Shown piece by piece: positions 6,963 to 14,064 of a stretch of 15,519 nt of DNA. The DNA lies in NCBI GenBank assembly GCA_023271515.1, contig JALPXQ010000026.1, positions 1-15,519 on the forward strand, in the 5' to 3' direction. This stretch comes from Dehalococcoidia bacterium (GTDB taxonomy: Bacteria; Chloroflexota; Dehalococcoidia; SZUA-161; SpSt-899). The notes under the pieces are model-generated. The model made no database searches and was not told the origin of the DNA. It worked only from the letters and a program-made list of their open reading frames with translations. The translations under genes were made by a program, and so were the position numbers. Position 1 is the stretch's first letter. Each line of letters opens with the position of its first letter.

Positions 6963-7063
6963 CGGCACTCCATAAAGTGAGCCGTATATGCTGTGTTAGG
7001 TGAACCGAAGAGCAAGCCACGATAGTGGCGAAGCGTTTCGCTTGGCGGAATCTCATGAATCAT
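6959..7063 (-). CDS. Possible 34-residue ORF bridging the nuclease gene and dnaX
   Basis: An ATG at 7063 overlaps the stop of the upstream nuclease gene as ATGA. The frame stays open for 34 codons (begins MIHEIPPSETLRHYRG), and its TGA overlaps the dnaX ATG, again as ATGA. Double 4-base overlaps are typical of coupled genes, but the product matches nothing I recognise and the region also contains a small hairpin (aagcg/cgctt at 7031-7043). Its base composition looks more like the host than like the AT-rich island. It may be a true leader-like peptide coupling dnaX translation, the tail of an older host gene, or chance. Confidence 0.3.
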   Translation of the reverse strand: MIHEIPPSETLRHYRGLLFGSPNTAYTAHFMECR

Positions 7064-7980
7064 TTTCTTATTCTCCCTTGAGCAAGGAGTGCTTCTTTAG
7101 TGTAAAGGTCTTTGTTGCTTGCATTGAACTCGTGCTTGACCTGTATCAGTAACTTATCCAAAGTATAGATTTGCCAAGAAATTGGAATAAATGCTCTTCT
7201 TCCTTCTCTTTCTGCTGTATCGAGTTCAAAACTCATTAAAAGATGGAAAGCATCCCTGGTAATCTTTGGGTCTTTAGATGGAGAAAAATAAAAGGTTCTA
7301 AAGGTTTGATCTTTAGTAAGGGTGTTATATGTTTTGCAATCTAAGTATATGGTTCTATTCCACTCATCCTCTATTTGAATATCTGGATAGCCAGCTGCTT
7401 TTCTTTTGCTGCTTTTAGCAACGGGTTTATCAGCCTTTAATCCAGCATCTTTGAGGGCATCGATAACAAAAGGTTCGATATGATTACCTGCCTCATTAGG
7501 TCTTGCTGTAAAAATTCCTACATCATATGCCTTTTTACCTCCAAGTTGTGCAGCTTTGCTAAGTTGCTCTAACAACTTCTTGTTTTGCTCAACTGATGGC
7601 TCAAAAGTCAAAACTTTAAAACCTGTGAGTGCCTTGTCATTAATTGGGACTTTTATAACAATGACGGAAACACCAAATCGGCAACCATCCACAACCTCAT
7701 TTCTTAATACTTCAAAATTCCTGTATCTATTCACAAACTCAACTTCGAATACTTCATCATGCTTATCTCTAATCATTTCATAGATATATTCATCGTCATC
7801 CCAGTCCCCATCCTCTTTCATTATCTGCTCAGCTATACATTCTGCTTCCCAACCCTCTATAAGATAAATGTATCTATAAAATGGAGTCTTGATTTCACCC
7901 CGTGCAAACTCAGTTACATCAAGTAATTTATCTATATGACACAATATTTCTCCGTCCTCGTAATGTTGACGCATCGTCAC
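7060..7980 (-). CDS. Probable restriction endonuclease, PD-(D/E)XK type
   Basis: A 306-residue protein with a clear PD-(D/E)XK active-site pattern: YPDIQI (Asp200) then, 13 residues after that Asp, IYLDCKTY (Asp214, Lys216). The region after it (FRTFYFSPSKDPKITRDAFHLLMSFEL) looks like the C-terminal part of type II restriction enzymes. The N-terminal 180 residues are acidic and not recognised. The GTG start at 7980 has AGGGGTG about 4-6 bases upstream and lies 3 bases after the preceding nuclease's stop, so the two are cotranscribed with the methyltransferase. Strong AT bias sets it apart from dnaX. It is the second nuclease of the island; DNA cleavage at a specific site is inferred. The specificity is unknown. 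Confidence 0.72.
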   Translation of the reverse strand: MTMRQHYEDGEILCHIDKLLDVTEFARGEIKTPFYRYIYLIEGWEAECIAEQIMKEDGDWDDDEYIYEMIRDKHDEVFEVEFVNRYRNFEVLRNEVVDGCRFGVSVIVIKVPINDKALTGFKVLTFEPSVEQNKKLLEQLSKAAQLGGKKAYDVGIFTARPNEAGNHIEPFVIDALKDAGLKADKPVAKSSKRKAAGYPDIQIEDEWNRTIYLDCKTYNTLTKDQTFRTFYFSPSKDPKITRDAFHLLMSFELDTAEREGRRAFIPISWQIYTLDKLLIQVKHEFNASNKDLYTKEALLAQGRIRK

Positions 7981-7983
7981 ATT

Positions 7984-9186
7984 TCACCCCTGGGAATACA
8001 ATAACTTCAGCAATGATCTAAATTTTGTTGTAGCTTGGTTTGGAAAATAGCGCAATGAATATTCTAAGTTCTTTGCTTCAACAATATTGATTATATTTGA
8101 AGAAAGAAACTTTAAGATTTCTTCAATTTCTTCTTTAGATATAGATGGCATTTTCATTAATTCACATTTTGCGTCAAGATGTCCTTTAATTATGTCTATA
8201 TTTTTATGGCTAAAATCTAAATTATTGACAATAAATAAGACTTTCTTTAAGAAAAGCTCGATTTCTTGAATTTTCTCCTCAAGTTTTTTCAAATCTTCGT
8301 CACTAATTAACCCTTTTTTAGATAAAATTGCCGCATATTCATGAGGGGATAAAGGTAAAATCCTGTGTATATTCAGAAGTTTCAGGAGAGTTTTGACACT
8401 AACAAGACTTGATTCCTCAAGTTTTGCATCTCTTATCAGTGCAGGGTCAAAACCAGCACTAACCACTAAAATAAACTCTGCATCGTGTAGTTTTTTATGT
8501 TGCTTAAGTCTTGTAAAATTGATACGAGATATCGAGCTTGATTTCGTGCTTTTCCCATCCACAATAAAACTCACAGGCTTTTCCACCAAGACATCAGTGT
8601 CCCCAGGACTTCCAATTTTTCGAGCAGCAAAACCAATCTCATTAAAAAACTCACATAATGCGTTCTCGAAGTTGTCAGGATTTTTGCTGTCTCTCACTGA
8701 AGTTTTTAATTTATTCTCGATCGTTAAGGCCTCTTCAACTTTTATTTTCTCATCAACTGGTTTCTTTGGCTTCACAGGTATAAAATCTATAACCTTGGGG
8801 ACATATCCTTTCCTAAACTCCATAGGTGTAAAATCATAATAATTCAAATAATCTGTGATATCGAATTTACCTTTTCCACTTACTCTTAGATAAAATCTAT
8901 TATTATCCACGAATATATTGAGTTTCCATTGCCCCGAGGCGACTCTGGAATCTGCGATAAGTTTTTCCAAGTCAATAGAGGGGATGACAATAACATTATT
9001 CTCATCACCACATATAAAAAGGACGAAGAGGTTATTTGAAGCATATTTCTTGAAATCTGTTTCTGTTATCCCAAAGTAGTATTTCCCGTTGTGATCCTTG
9101 GAATAACGCAAATAGATCACAGCCCTTGAATTTAATTGAAATACACTCTCACCCGAAATAGCTTCAATATTATATCGCTTTTCCAA
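7984..9186 (-). CDS. Second nuclease of the island, PD-(D/E)XK-like domain
   Basis: A 400-residue protein. Residues about 170-250 carry a nuclease-like core: FENALCEFFNEIGF (Glu175), GSPGDTDVLVE (Asp196, Asp198), then FIVDGKST (Asp210, Lys212), a variant E / D / DxK arrangement. The N-terminal 130 residues form a strand-rich module (NLFVLFICG, YLRVSGKGKFDI) that could recognise DNA. The C-terminal 110 residues are Lys- and Glu-rich and probably helical. The only start in this frame near the methyltransferase end is a TTG at 9186, with no convincing ribosome site. The frame stays open upstream to a run of six G inside the end of the methyltransferase gene, so it may normally be made as a fusion. 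Very AT-rich. Confidence 0.65.
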   Translation of the reverse strand: MEKRYNIEAISGESVFQLNSRAVIYLRYSKDHNGKYYFGITETDFKKYASNNLFVLFICGDENNVIVIPSIDLEKLIADSRVASGQWKLNIFVDNNRFYLRVSGKGKFDITDYLNYYDFTPMEFRKGYVPKVIDFIPVKPKKPVDEKIKVEEALTIENKLKTSVRDSKNPDNFENALCEFFNEIGFAARKIGSPGDTDVLVEKPVSFIVDGKSTKSSSISRINFTRLKQHKKLHDAEFILVVSAGFDPALIRDAKLEESSLVSVKTLLKLLNIHRILPLSPHEYAAILSKKGLISDEDLKKLEEKIQEIELFLKKVLFIVNNLDFSHKNIDIIKGHLDAKCELMKMPSISKEEIEEILKFLSSNIINIVEAKNLEYSLRYFPNQATTKFRSLLKLLYSQG

Positions 9187-9218
9187 AAGCTGTAAGATAT
9201 TTCTTTTTAATTGTTTTG

Positions 9219-10379
9219 CTATTGCATCCCCCCAAGATAAGTTGCGTTGCCGATAACTATCACAGCATACTTATTGGGTTTTAAGACCCTAAACATTTCT
9301 TTTAGGCTTTTCTTCATATCTTCATTATATAAATTGATTTTCACCTGTCCTTTGCCCCTTACTCCGATAAATTCTTCTCTTATCTCAGCCAAACCATATC
9401 CCAGTGCCTTTAAGGCATGAGCATCATTTGCAACATAATCCAAAGCAATGGAATAAGGAGGAGAAGTTATTATGCCATCAATACTTTCAGTCTCTAAAGG
9501 TAATCTTCTTGAATCACCTACTTTTATATCCATTTTCCCCAGATATAGATTAAGTTCCTTTTTAATATCAATATAATCTTTGACAGATGCTATCATAAGT
9601 TCAAGGTTTTTCAAAAAAGCTTTGGAAAAATCCCTCCCTCTCCGTGCCTCATCACTTATCGCAACTAACTTAGCTATCTTGTAAAAGTCTTTCATCTTCT
9701 CATCAGGTATCGATTCAATAGTTTCATCGAGAGATTTATTTTCGAGATTAAATAGAGTTAATCCCATTCTGTTAGTTATTTCCTCTTTCCATTCCATAAT
9801 TTCTTGTAGAACATCTATGGCTTCTACTTTCACCTTGCTTTGAAGCACACATAAGGGAGATATGTCAATTCCTACACAATTTATACCCAACAATTGTGCT
9901 TCTACGGCAGTTGTTCCGCTTCCTATGAAAGGATCAAGGACTGTATCCCCTTGCTCAAGGCCGATAATGTTCAAGAGTGCTCTTATCATCTGTGGATGAA
10001 ATTTGCCTTTATAAGGGTAAATCCAATGGGTTAAGTATTGATTTACTGAGCGTGTCCTATTTTTCTGAATTATACGAAAATAATCAGTGTATTTCCCTTT
10101 TATAAGCTTGAAATATGCCAATTTTTTTCTAAGTTTTTCTTCATCTTGGGTTTCTATCAACCTAAATTCTCTAAGCCCATTGGTCACTTCAAATCTTACA
10201 CCCAAGAATTGCAGCTCAAGTTGAGCTAATGCTAACTCATAGATAAATTGGACATTGTCAAGAAGCACTAATTGCTTATCCTCAGGCAATTGTTCTGTGC
10301 TATATGCCCAGAATGCATCTAACTCCTCGGCTCTTTCGAGCATTCTTTTCCCTTTGAAATTTTCTATCCCGTCTGTCAT
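9219..10379 (-). CDS. DNA methyltransferase (probably N4-cytosine), C-terminus apparently short
   Basis: A 386-residue amino-methyltransferase that transfers methyl from S-adenosylmethionine to DNA. THWIYPYKGKFHPQ (117-130) precedes motif I DPFIGSGTT (149-157, SAM binding) and GIDISP (170-175); the catalytic motif IV is TSPPYS (305-310). T/S-PPY is typical of N4-cytosine enzymes, although N6-adenine is not excluded. About 150 residues between motifs I and IV, which may hold target recognition, suggest the alpha-like order. The frame ends at VIVIGNATYLGGMQ, just after the catalytic domain's VIVIGN strand, sooner than expected; the stop follows a run of six G. The ATG at 10379 has only a weak purine-rich site upstream. 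It is the first gene of the AT-rich island and would protect the host against the two downstream nucleases. Confidence 0.88.
   Translation of the reverse strand: MTDGIENFKGKRMLERAEELDAFWAYSTEQLPEDKQLVLLDNVQFIYELALAQLELQFLGVRFEVTNGLREFRLIETQDEEKLRKKLAYFKLIKGKYTDYFRIIQKNRTRSVNQYLTHWIYPYKGKFHPQMIRALLNIIGLEQGDTVLDPFIGSGTTAVEAQLLGINCVGIDISPLCVLQSKVKVEAIDVLQEIMEWKEEITNRMGLTLFNLENKSLDETIESIPDEKMKDFYKIAKLVAISDEARRGRDFSKAFLKNLELMIASVKDYIDIKKELNLYLGKMDIKVGDSRRLPLETESIDGIITSPPYSIALDYVANDAHALKALGYGLAEIREEFIGVRGKGQVKINLYNEDMKKSLKEMFRVLKPNKYAVIVIGNATYLGGMQ
9228..9233 (-). promoter_or_regulatory. G6 homopolymer at the methyltransferase/nuclease junction (possible frameshift or phase-variation site)
   Basis: On the minus strand six G precede ATGCAATAG, where TAG ends the methyltransferase. 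Adding one G, or re-reading one base (-1 slip on tandem GGG codons), gives LGGDAIAKQLKRNILQLL and continues in frame into the downstream nuclease from its TTG onward. This would make one protein of about 800 residues. Removing one G gives only a short tail (about 20 codons). Poly-G tracts are known sites of slipped-strand phase variation in other restriction systems. A base-calling error in a homopolymer is the main alternative. Confidence 0.45.
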
Positions 10380-10420
10380 TATATCTCTTTCACTTCAACG
10401 ATAAGTTCTAACCACTTTTA

Positions 10421-10449
10421 AATTTATCCTGCACATAACCGCCAAGCAA
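10421..10449 (-). promoter_or_regulatory. Weak candidate promoter of the restriction-modification island
   Basis: Minus strand TTGCTT (10444-10449), 17 bp, TAAATT (10421-10426); 3 of 6 and 4 of 6 matches to consensus. It would start transcription about 35 bases before the methyltransferase ATG. The spacer to the radical SAM gene is only 85 bp, so read-through from that gene is also possible. Confidence 0.25.
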
Positions 10450-10464
10450 AATGCCGCTTAGCTA

Positions 10465-11445
10465 TCATAGATGAGTCAATTCCCTGAATTGCAGGATATT
10501 TCCCCGGAGGTCCGAGGGAGCCTGAAGCACAACATCTATTCTCTCCAGCATCTCCTTCTTGTCCTCTGGGAGTTTGCCATCAATGGGAAGAATGTTCGAC
10601 ACATGATCGCTCACAAATTCTGAGTTTACCTCCAGCAGTTCAATCAGCAGCCTCTCTTCCCGTAATATCCCTTCAGGAGAAAGCAGCTTGAATTCTCCTT
10701 GCTCCACCCTTTCCTCCAGGGGTGTGCCTGGTAATATCCTCAGGGTACGGATGCGGATGAAATCGGGGTCTATGGCATTCAACACCCTGGCGGTCCCCTT
10801 AGCGTGCTCCTTCCAGCGATCTTCGCCGCCAAGCCCCAGGATGACGTACTCCGAGAGCGATATCCCGGCCTCCTTGACCCTTCTGCCCGCCTCGATCATT
10901 TCCTCAGCCGATGTGCCCTTATCAGTGTATACCAGAAGTTCATCATCCCCGGTTTCCAGACCCAGGTGGAGCCGGGAAAGCCCCGCCTGCCGTAACCTTC
11001 TCAGCTCCTGGGGGGTTTTCTTGAGAACCGTCTTGGCCCGGGCGTAACTGGTCACCCTTTCCAGCGTGGGGAATGCCTGGTACAGAAATTCAATCACTTC
11101 GGCCAGTTCATCGGTCTTCATAATGAGGCTATTTGCATCGCCGATAAAGGCCGTCTTCACCCCTCCGTTAGTAAGCCAGAATATGCCATTATGCATGGCC
11201 ACCTGTTCAATGCGATCTCCATAACCATGCTCCCCAGCCCACCCGGTTATCTCCTGGGCCAGGGACTTCATGACCAGAATATCCTGCTTGATGTCCTCCA
11301 CCGGCCTCAGTTGAAACCTCTCTCGATTATAGAGCATGGCATAGCAAAAAGTACACCTGCCCCAGGGGCAGTTTCTCGTTGCCCGCACCAACAGCGAGCG
11401 GGCCTCACTGGGTGGCCTGATGGGAGTAAGTTCATATTGCACCAT
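10465..11445 (-). CDS. Radical SAM protein, function unknown
   Basis: A 326-residue radical SAM enzyme. The cluster motif is CPWGRCTFC, that is Cys-x4-Cys-x2-Cys, a known variant of the usual Cys-x3-Cys-x2-Cys. It is preceded by RPPSEARSLLVRATRN, which is typical of an uncharacterised group related to HemN/Elp3-like proteins. Later blocks include SRLHLGLETGDDELL (SAM-pocket Glu) and SEYVILGLGGED. No B12 or TRAM domain is seen. I chose the ATG at 11445, one base after the ybeY stop (TGAGATG), because the protein family starts near MVQYELTPIRPPSE. A TTG at 11463 with GGAG upstream would add six residues and overlap ybeY. It is the last gene of the sucC-sucD-ybeY run. Its substrate cannot be predicted. 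Confidence 0.85.
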   Translation of the reverse strand: MVQYELTPIRPPSEARSLLVRATRNCPWGRCTFCYAMLYNRERFQLRPVEDIKQDILVMKSLAQEITGWAGEHGYGDRIEQVAMHNGIFWLTNGGVKTAFIGDANSLIMKTDELAEVIEFLYQAFPTLERVTSYARAKTVLKKTPQELRRLRQAGLSRLHLGLETGDDELLVYTDKGTSAEEMIEAGRRVKEAGISLSEYVILGLGGEDRWKEHAKGTARVLNAIDPDFIRIRTLRILPGTPLEERVEQGEFKLLSPEGILREERLLIELLEVNSEFVSDHVSNILPIDGKLPEDKKEMLERIDVVLQAPSDLRGNILQFRELTHL

Positions 11446-11446
11446 C

Positions 11447-11902
11447 TCAATTAAGCCTTGCAAGAATCTCCGCCTCCCGGATTATCATCGCCTGTTCTTC
11501 CCCCGGCTGCTGGTGATCGTATCCCAGCAGGTGAAGTATGCCGTGAATCGTCAGGATAGCAAACTCCCGCTTGAGCGAATGCTTTTGCTCCTCGGCCTGC
11601 CTTGCCGCCTGGGGGCAGGAGATGATCACTTCACCAAGGTGAGTGACTCCATCGGGTGGTGTGATAAACGATGAATCCTCTGCACCAGGAGCAAAGGCCA
11701 GAACATCGGTCGTCTCGTCAACCCCTCGATAGGTTCGATTGAGTTCGCGAACCGTCTGATCACCGGTAACCAGCAAGCTCAACTCTGCGGGATAGTCAAT
11801 CCCCTCAAAGGTGAGCGTCATTTCGGCTGGCTGGCGGAGCCATCCGTCCTGCACCTGATCTTGAAATGGCTCCTCGACCTGGATTTCCAGCCTCCAGCTC
11901 AA
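11447..11902 (-). CDS. ybeY: Endoribonuclease YbeY (rRNA maturation)
   Basis: A 151-residue metal-dependent RNase of the UPF0054 family, involved in 16S rRNA 3'-end processing and ribosome quality control. The zinc-binding signature HGILHLLGYDH is complete (His120, His124, His130), and the family block TDVLAF precedes LGEVIIS. The length is normal. The start is a TTG at 11902 with GGGAGG five bases upstream; that site overlaps the sucD stop codon, so translation is likely coupled. The gap to sucD is 2 bases. Pairing with succinyl-CoA ligase genes is not the usual neighbourhood (phoH or era) and probably reflects operon packing rather than shared function. Confidence 0.95.
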   Translation of the reverse strand: MSWRLEIQVEEPFQDQVQDGWLRQPAEMTLTFEGIDYPAELSLLVTGDQTVRELNRTYRGVDETTDVLAFAPGAEDSSFITPPDGVTHLGEVIISCPQAARQAEEQKHSLKREFAILTIHGILHLLGYDHQQPGEEQAMIIREAEILARLN

Positions 11903-11904
11903 GG

Positions 11905-12768
11905 CTACCTCCCAATCTTCGCCGGAATCTCGGCCGGGCTCTCGGCGATGCGCACCCCCACGGCGGCAAGGGCCTTCTTCTTCTCCTCGGCCCGTCCGGC
12001 AGCTCCAGTTACGATAGCCCCGGCATGTCCCATGCGCCGACCCACGGGGGCAGCGCTTCCGGCGATAAAGGCGGCCACCGGTTTGGTGACCCTCTCCTTG
12101 ATAAACGCCGCCGCTTCCTGCTCCGCGGTGCCCCCGATCTCGCCGATTAGCACTATCGCCTCGGTTGCGGGATCTTGTTGAAAGAGATCTAATGCCTCCA
12201 CGAAAGTAGTGCCGGTTATTGGGTCGCCCCCAATACCCACGCAGGTTGACTGCCCGATCCCTATCTCGGTGAGCATAGCGGCAACCTCATAGGTCAGAGT
12301 GCCGCTGCGGGAACAGACGCCCACGGTGCCCTCTTTGAACGCCGCAGCCACCATTATCCCCACTTTGCACTTCCCTGGAGAGATAACTCCGGGACAATTC
12401 GGGCCGATGAGGCGAGTATTCCTTCCCCGAAGATAGTGGCAAACGGCCATCATGTCAAAGGTCGGGATACCTTCGGTTATACAAACGATGGGCGAGAGGC
12501 CGGCATCGGCGGCCTCGAAAATGGCATCCGCGGCTAAGGGTGCCGGGACGAAGATTATGCTGGCATTGGCCCCGGTCTCCTTCACTGCCTGCTCTACGGT
12601 ATTGAAGACCGGGACTGTATTCTCCCATAGAGTGCCCCCCTTGCCCGGGGTGACGCCGGCGACCACCCTGGTGCCGTATTCGATGCAGGCCCGGGTGTGA
12701 AAAGTGCCCTCACCGCCGGTAATGCCTTGAACCAACAGCCGGGTATTCTCATCGACAAGTATACTCAC
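11905..12768 (-). CDS. sucD: Succinate-CoA ligase alpha subunit
   Basis: A 287-residue CoA-binding subunit with the usual order: a Rossmann-like N-terminus (LLVQGITGGEGTFHTRACIEYGT), VAGVTPGKGG, VPAPLAADAI, IVCITEGIP, RLIGPNCPGVISP, CSRSGTLTYE, GIGGDPITGT and the phosphohistidine block GRRMGHAGAIV with His248. It forms the ligase with SucC and couples succinyl-CoA hydrolysis to ATP or GTP synthesis, or the reverse in reductive carbon metabolism. GTG start at 12768 with AGGGG upstream, 17 bases after sucC. Related malate-CoA ligase subunits share this fold, so substrate assignment is by likeness. Confidence 0.95.
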   Translation of the reverse strand: MSILVDENTRLLVQGITGGEGTFHTRACIEYGTRVVAGVTPGKGGTLWENTVPVFNTVEQAVKETGANASIIFVPAPLAADAIFEAADAGLSPIVCITEGIPTFDMMAVCHYLRGRNTRLIGPNCPGVISPGKCKVGIMVAAAFKEGTVGVCSRSGTLTYEVAAMLTEIGIGQSTCVGIGGDPITGTTFVEALDLFQQDPATEAIVLIGEIGGTAEQEAAAFIKERVTKPVAAFIAGSAAPVGRRMGHAGAIVTGAAGRAEEKKKALAAVGVRIAESPAEIPAKIGR

Positions 12769-12785
12769 CGGTAATCCCCTTCCTG

Positions 12786-13958
12786 TCAGAGATTCCCCGC
12801 GGCAGCGGCCACCGCCTTATCGGCCGCCTCACGGAAGGTCTTGGCCCTTATCAAGTTCAGGCCGGATTCGCTCAGTATGCGCTCCCCCTCGGCAAGGTTG
12901 GTGCCGGTAAGCCTGACCACCACCGGGGACTTAATATCCATTTCCTTGTGGGCCTCCACGATCCCGGTGGCAATGGTATCAACGCGTGCCATCCCTCCGA
13001 AGATATTGACCAGCACCGATTTCACATCGGGATCAGCGGAGAGAATGCGGAAGGCATTGACCACTCGCCGGGGATCATTGACGGTGCCGATGTCCAGGAA
13101 ATTAGCCGGGCTGCCGCCAGCCAGCTTGAGGGTATCCATAACCGACATCGCCAGGCCGGCACCATTTACTACAATGCCGATATCGCCATCCAGCTTGATG
13201 TAGTTCTCGATGCCCTTACCTTTGGCATCCACCTCCAGGGGGTTCTCCTGATCGGTATCGCGCAGTGCCGCAATGTCCTTCTGGCGATACAAGGCGTTAT
13301 CATCGAAGTCGAGCTTGGCATCGAGGGCCAGCAAGCGACCGTCGGTGGTCACCACCAGCGGATTGATCTCCGCCAGGGAGCAATCTCTGGCTCGGAAGAG
13401 GCGATAGAGTCCGGAAATCAAAGCGATGGCCGGCCGGATTTGCTCCGCCTCCAGGCTCAAGCTGAAAGCGATCCGGCGTGCCATAAAAGGCTGGAACTCC
13501 AGCATTCCGGGATCGATGCAGGTTCGGATGATCTTCTCGGGGCTTTCGCCGGCCAGCTCCTCGATCTCCATACCGCCGGCCTCGCTGGCGATGATCACCG
13601 GCGTGCCCGTGGCTGAGTTAATTATGATGCTCAAGTAAAGCTCACGTCGCGTATCCAGTGCTTCTTCTACCAGAATTGCATCCACCGGCGCCCCCTCAGG
13701 GCCAGTCTGGTGAGTCACCAGCCGCCTTCCGAGCATCCCGGCAGCAACCTTTGCCACCCCCTCCGGGGACTCGGCGGTCTTGATGCCACCGGCCTTACCA
13801 CGACCACCGGCATGCACCTGAGCCTTAAGTACCACCCTTCCCCCAAGTTCGGCAGCAATCTCTCGGGCCTCCGATGCCGTTTTGGCGGCCCGACCTCTCG
13901 GCACCGGGATGCCGAATTCCGCAAAGAGTATCTTGGCTTGATATTCGTATATCTTCAC
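12786..13958 (-). CDS. sucC: Succinate-CoA ligase (NDP-forming) beta subunit
   Basis: A 390-residue ATP-grasp subunit: MKIYEYQAKILFAEFGIPVP, the nucleotide-binding loop KAQVHAGGRGKAGG, SEAGGMEIEE, the metal/phosphate site AEINPLVV and the C-terminal block VLVNIFGGMARVD. It binds ATP or GTP and passes phosphate to the alpha-subunit histidine. One odd point: where many homologues have NFLDVGGGA, this protein has NFLDIGTVND, and RLEGTN is RLTGTN. This may mark a lineage variant or an altered acid substrate. The GTG start at 13958 has only a weak ribosome site (GGGAT), and the gene follows tRNA-Ser by 13 bases, so the two may share a transcript. Confidence 0.94.
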   Translation of the reverse strand: MKIYEYQAKILFAEFGIPVPRGRAAKTASEAREIAAELGGRVVLKAQVHAGGRGKAGGIKTAESPEGVAKVAAGMLGRRLVTHQTGPEGAPVDAILVEEALDTRRELYLSIIINSATGTPVIIASEAGGMEIEELAGESPEKIIRTCIDPGMLEFQPFMARRIAFSLSLEAEQIRPAIALISGLYRLFRARDCSLAEINPLVVTTDGRLLALDAKLDFDDNALYRQKDIAALRDTDQENPLEVDAKGKGIENYIKLDGDIGIVVNGAGLAMSVMDTLKLAGGSPANFLDIGTVNDPRRVVNAFRILSADPDVKSVLVNIFGGMARVDTIATGIVEAHKEMDIKSPVVVRLTGTNLAEGERILSESGLNLIRAKTFREAADKAVAAAAGNL

Positions 13959-13971
13959 TGCTTCATCCCGG

Positions 13972-14059
13972 CGGAGGGGGTGGGATTCGAACCCACGGGA
14001 TAGCTAGGCCACCCAGCGGTTTTCAAGACCGCCGCCTTAAACCACTCGGCCACCCCTCC
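13972..14059 (-). tRNA. tRNA-Ser (anticodon UGA)
   Basis: An 88-base tRNA on the minus strand. The acceptor stem is GGAGGGG (14059-14053) with CCCCTCC, plus discriminator G. The D-arm is GCC/GGC, the anticodon stem GCGGT/ACCGC has loop CTTGAAA with anticodon TGA at 14025-14023, a long class II variable arm follows (GGGT...ATCC), and the T-arm is GTGGG/CCCAC with loop TTCGAAT. The long variable arm fits serine. The CCA end is not encoded. It lies directly upstream of sucC. Confidence 0.95.
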
Positions 14060-14064
14060 AGACG

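Noticed and set aside
6990..10445. Integron attC sites (gttaggt near 6995 and taac near 10436)
   Set aside because: Only short partial matches to the core sites, no paired R'/R'' arms and no integrase gene in the window.
12948..13616. Plus-strand open frame (222 codons) opposite sucC
   Set aside because: Antisense shadow of sucC; no ribosome site or family motif.
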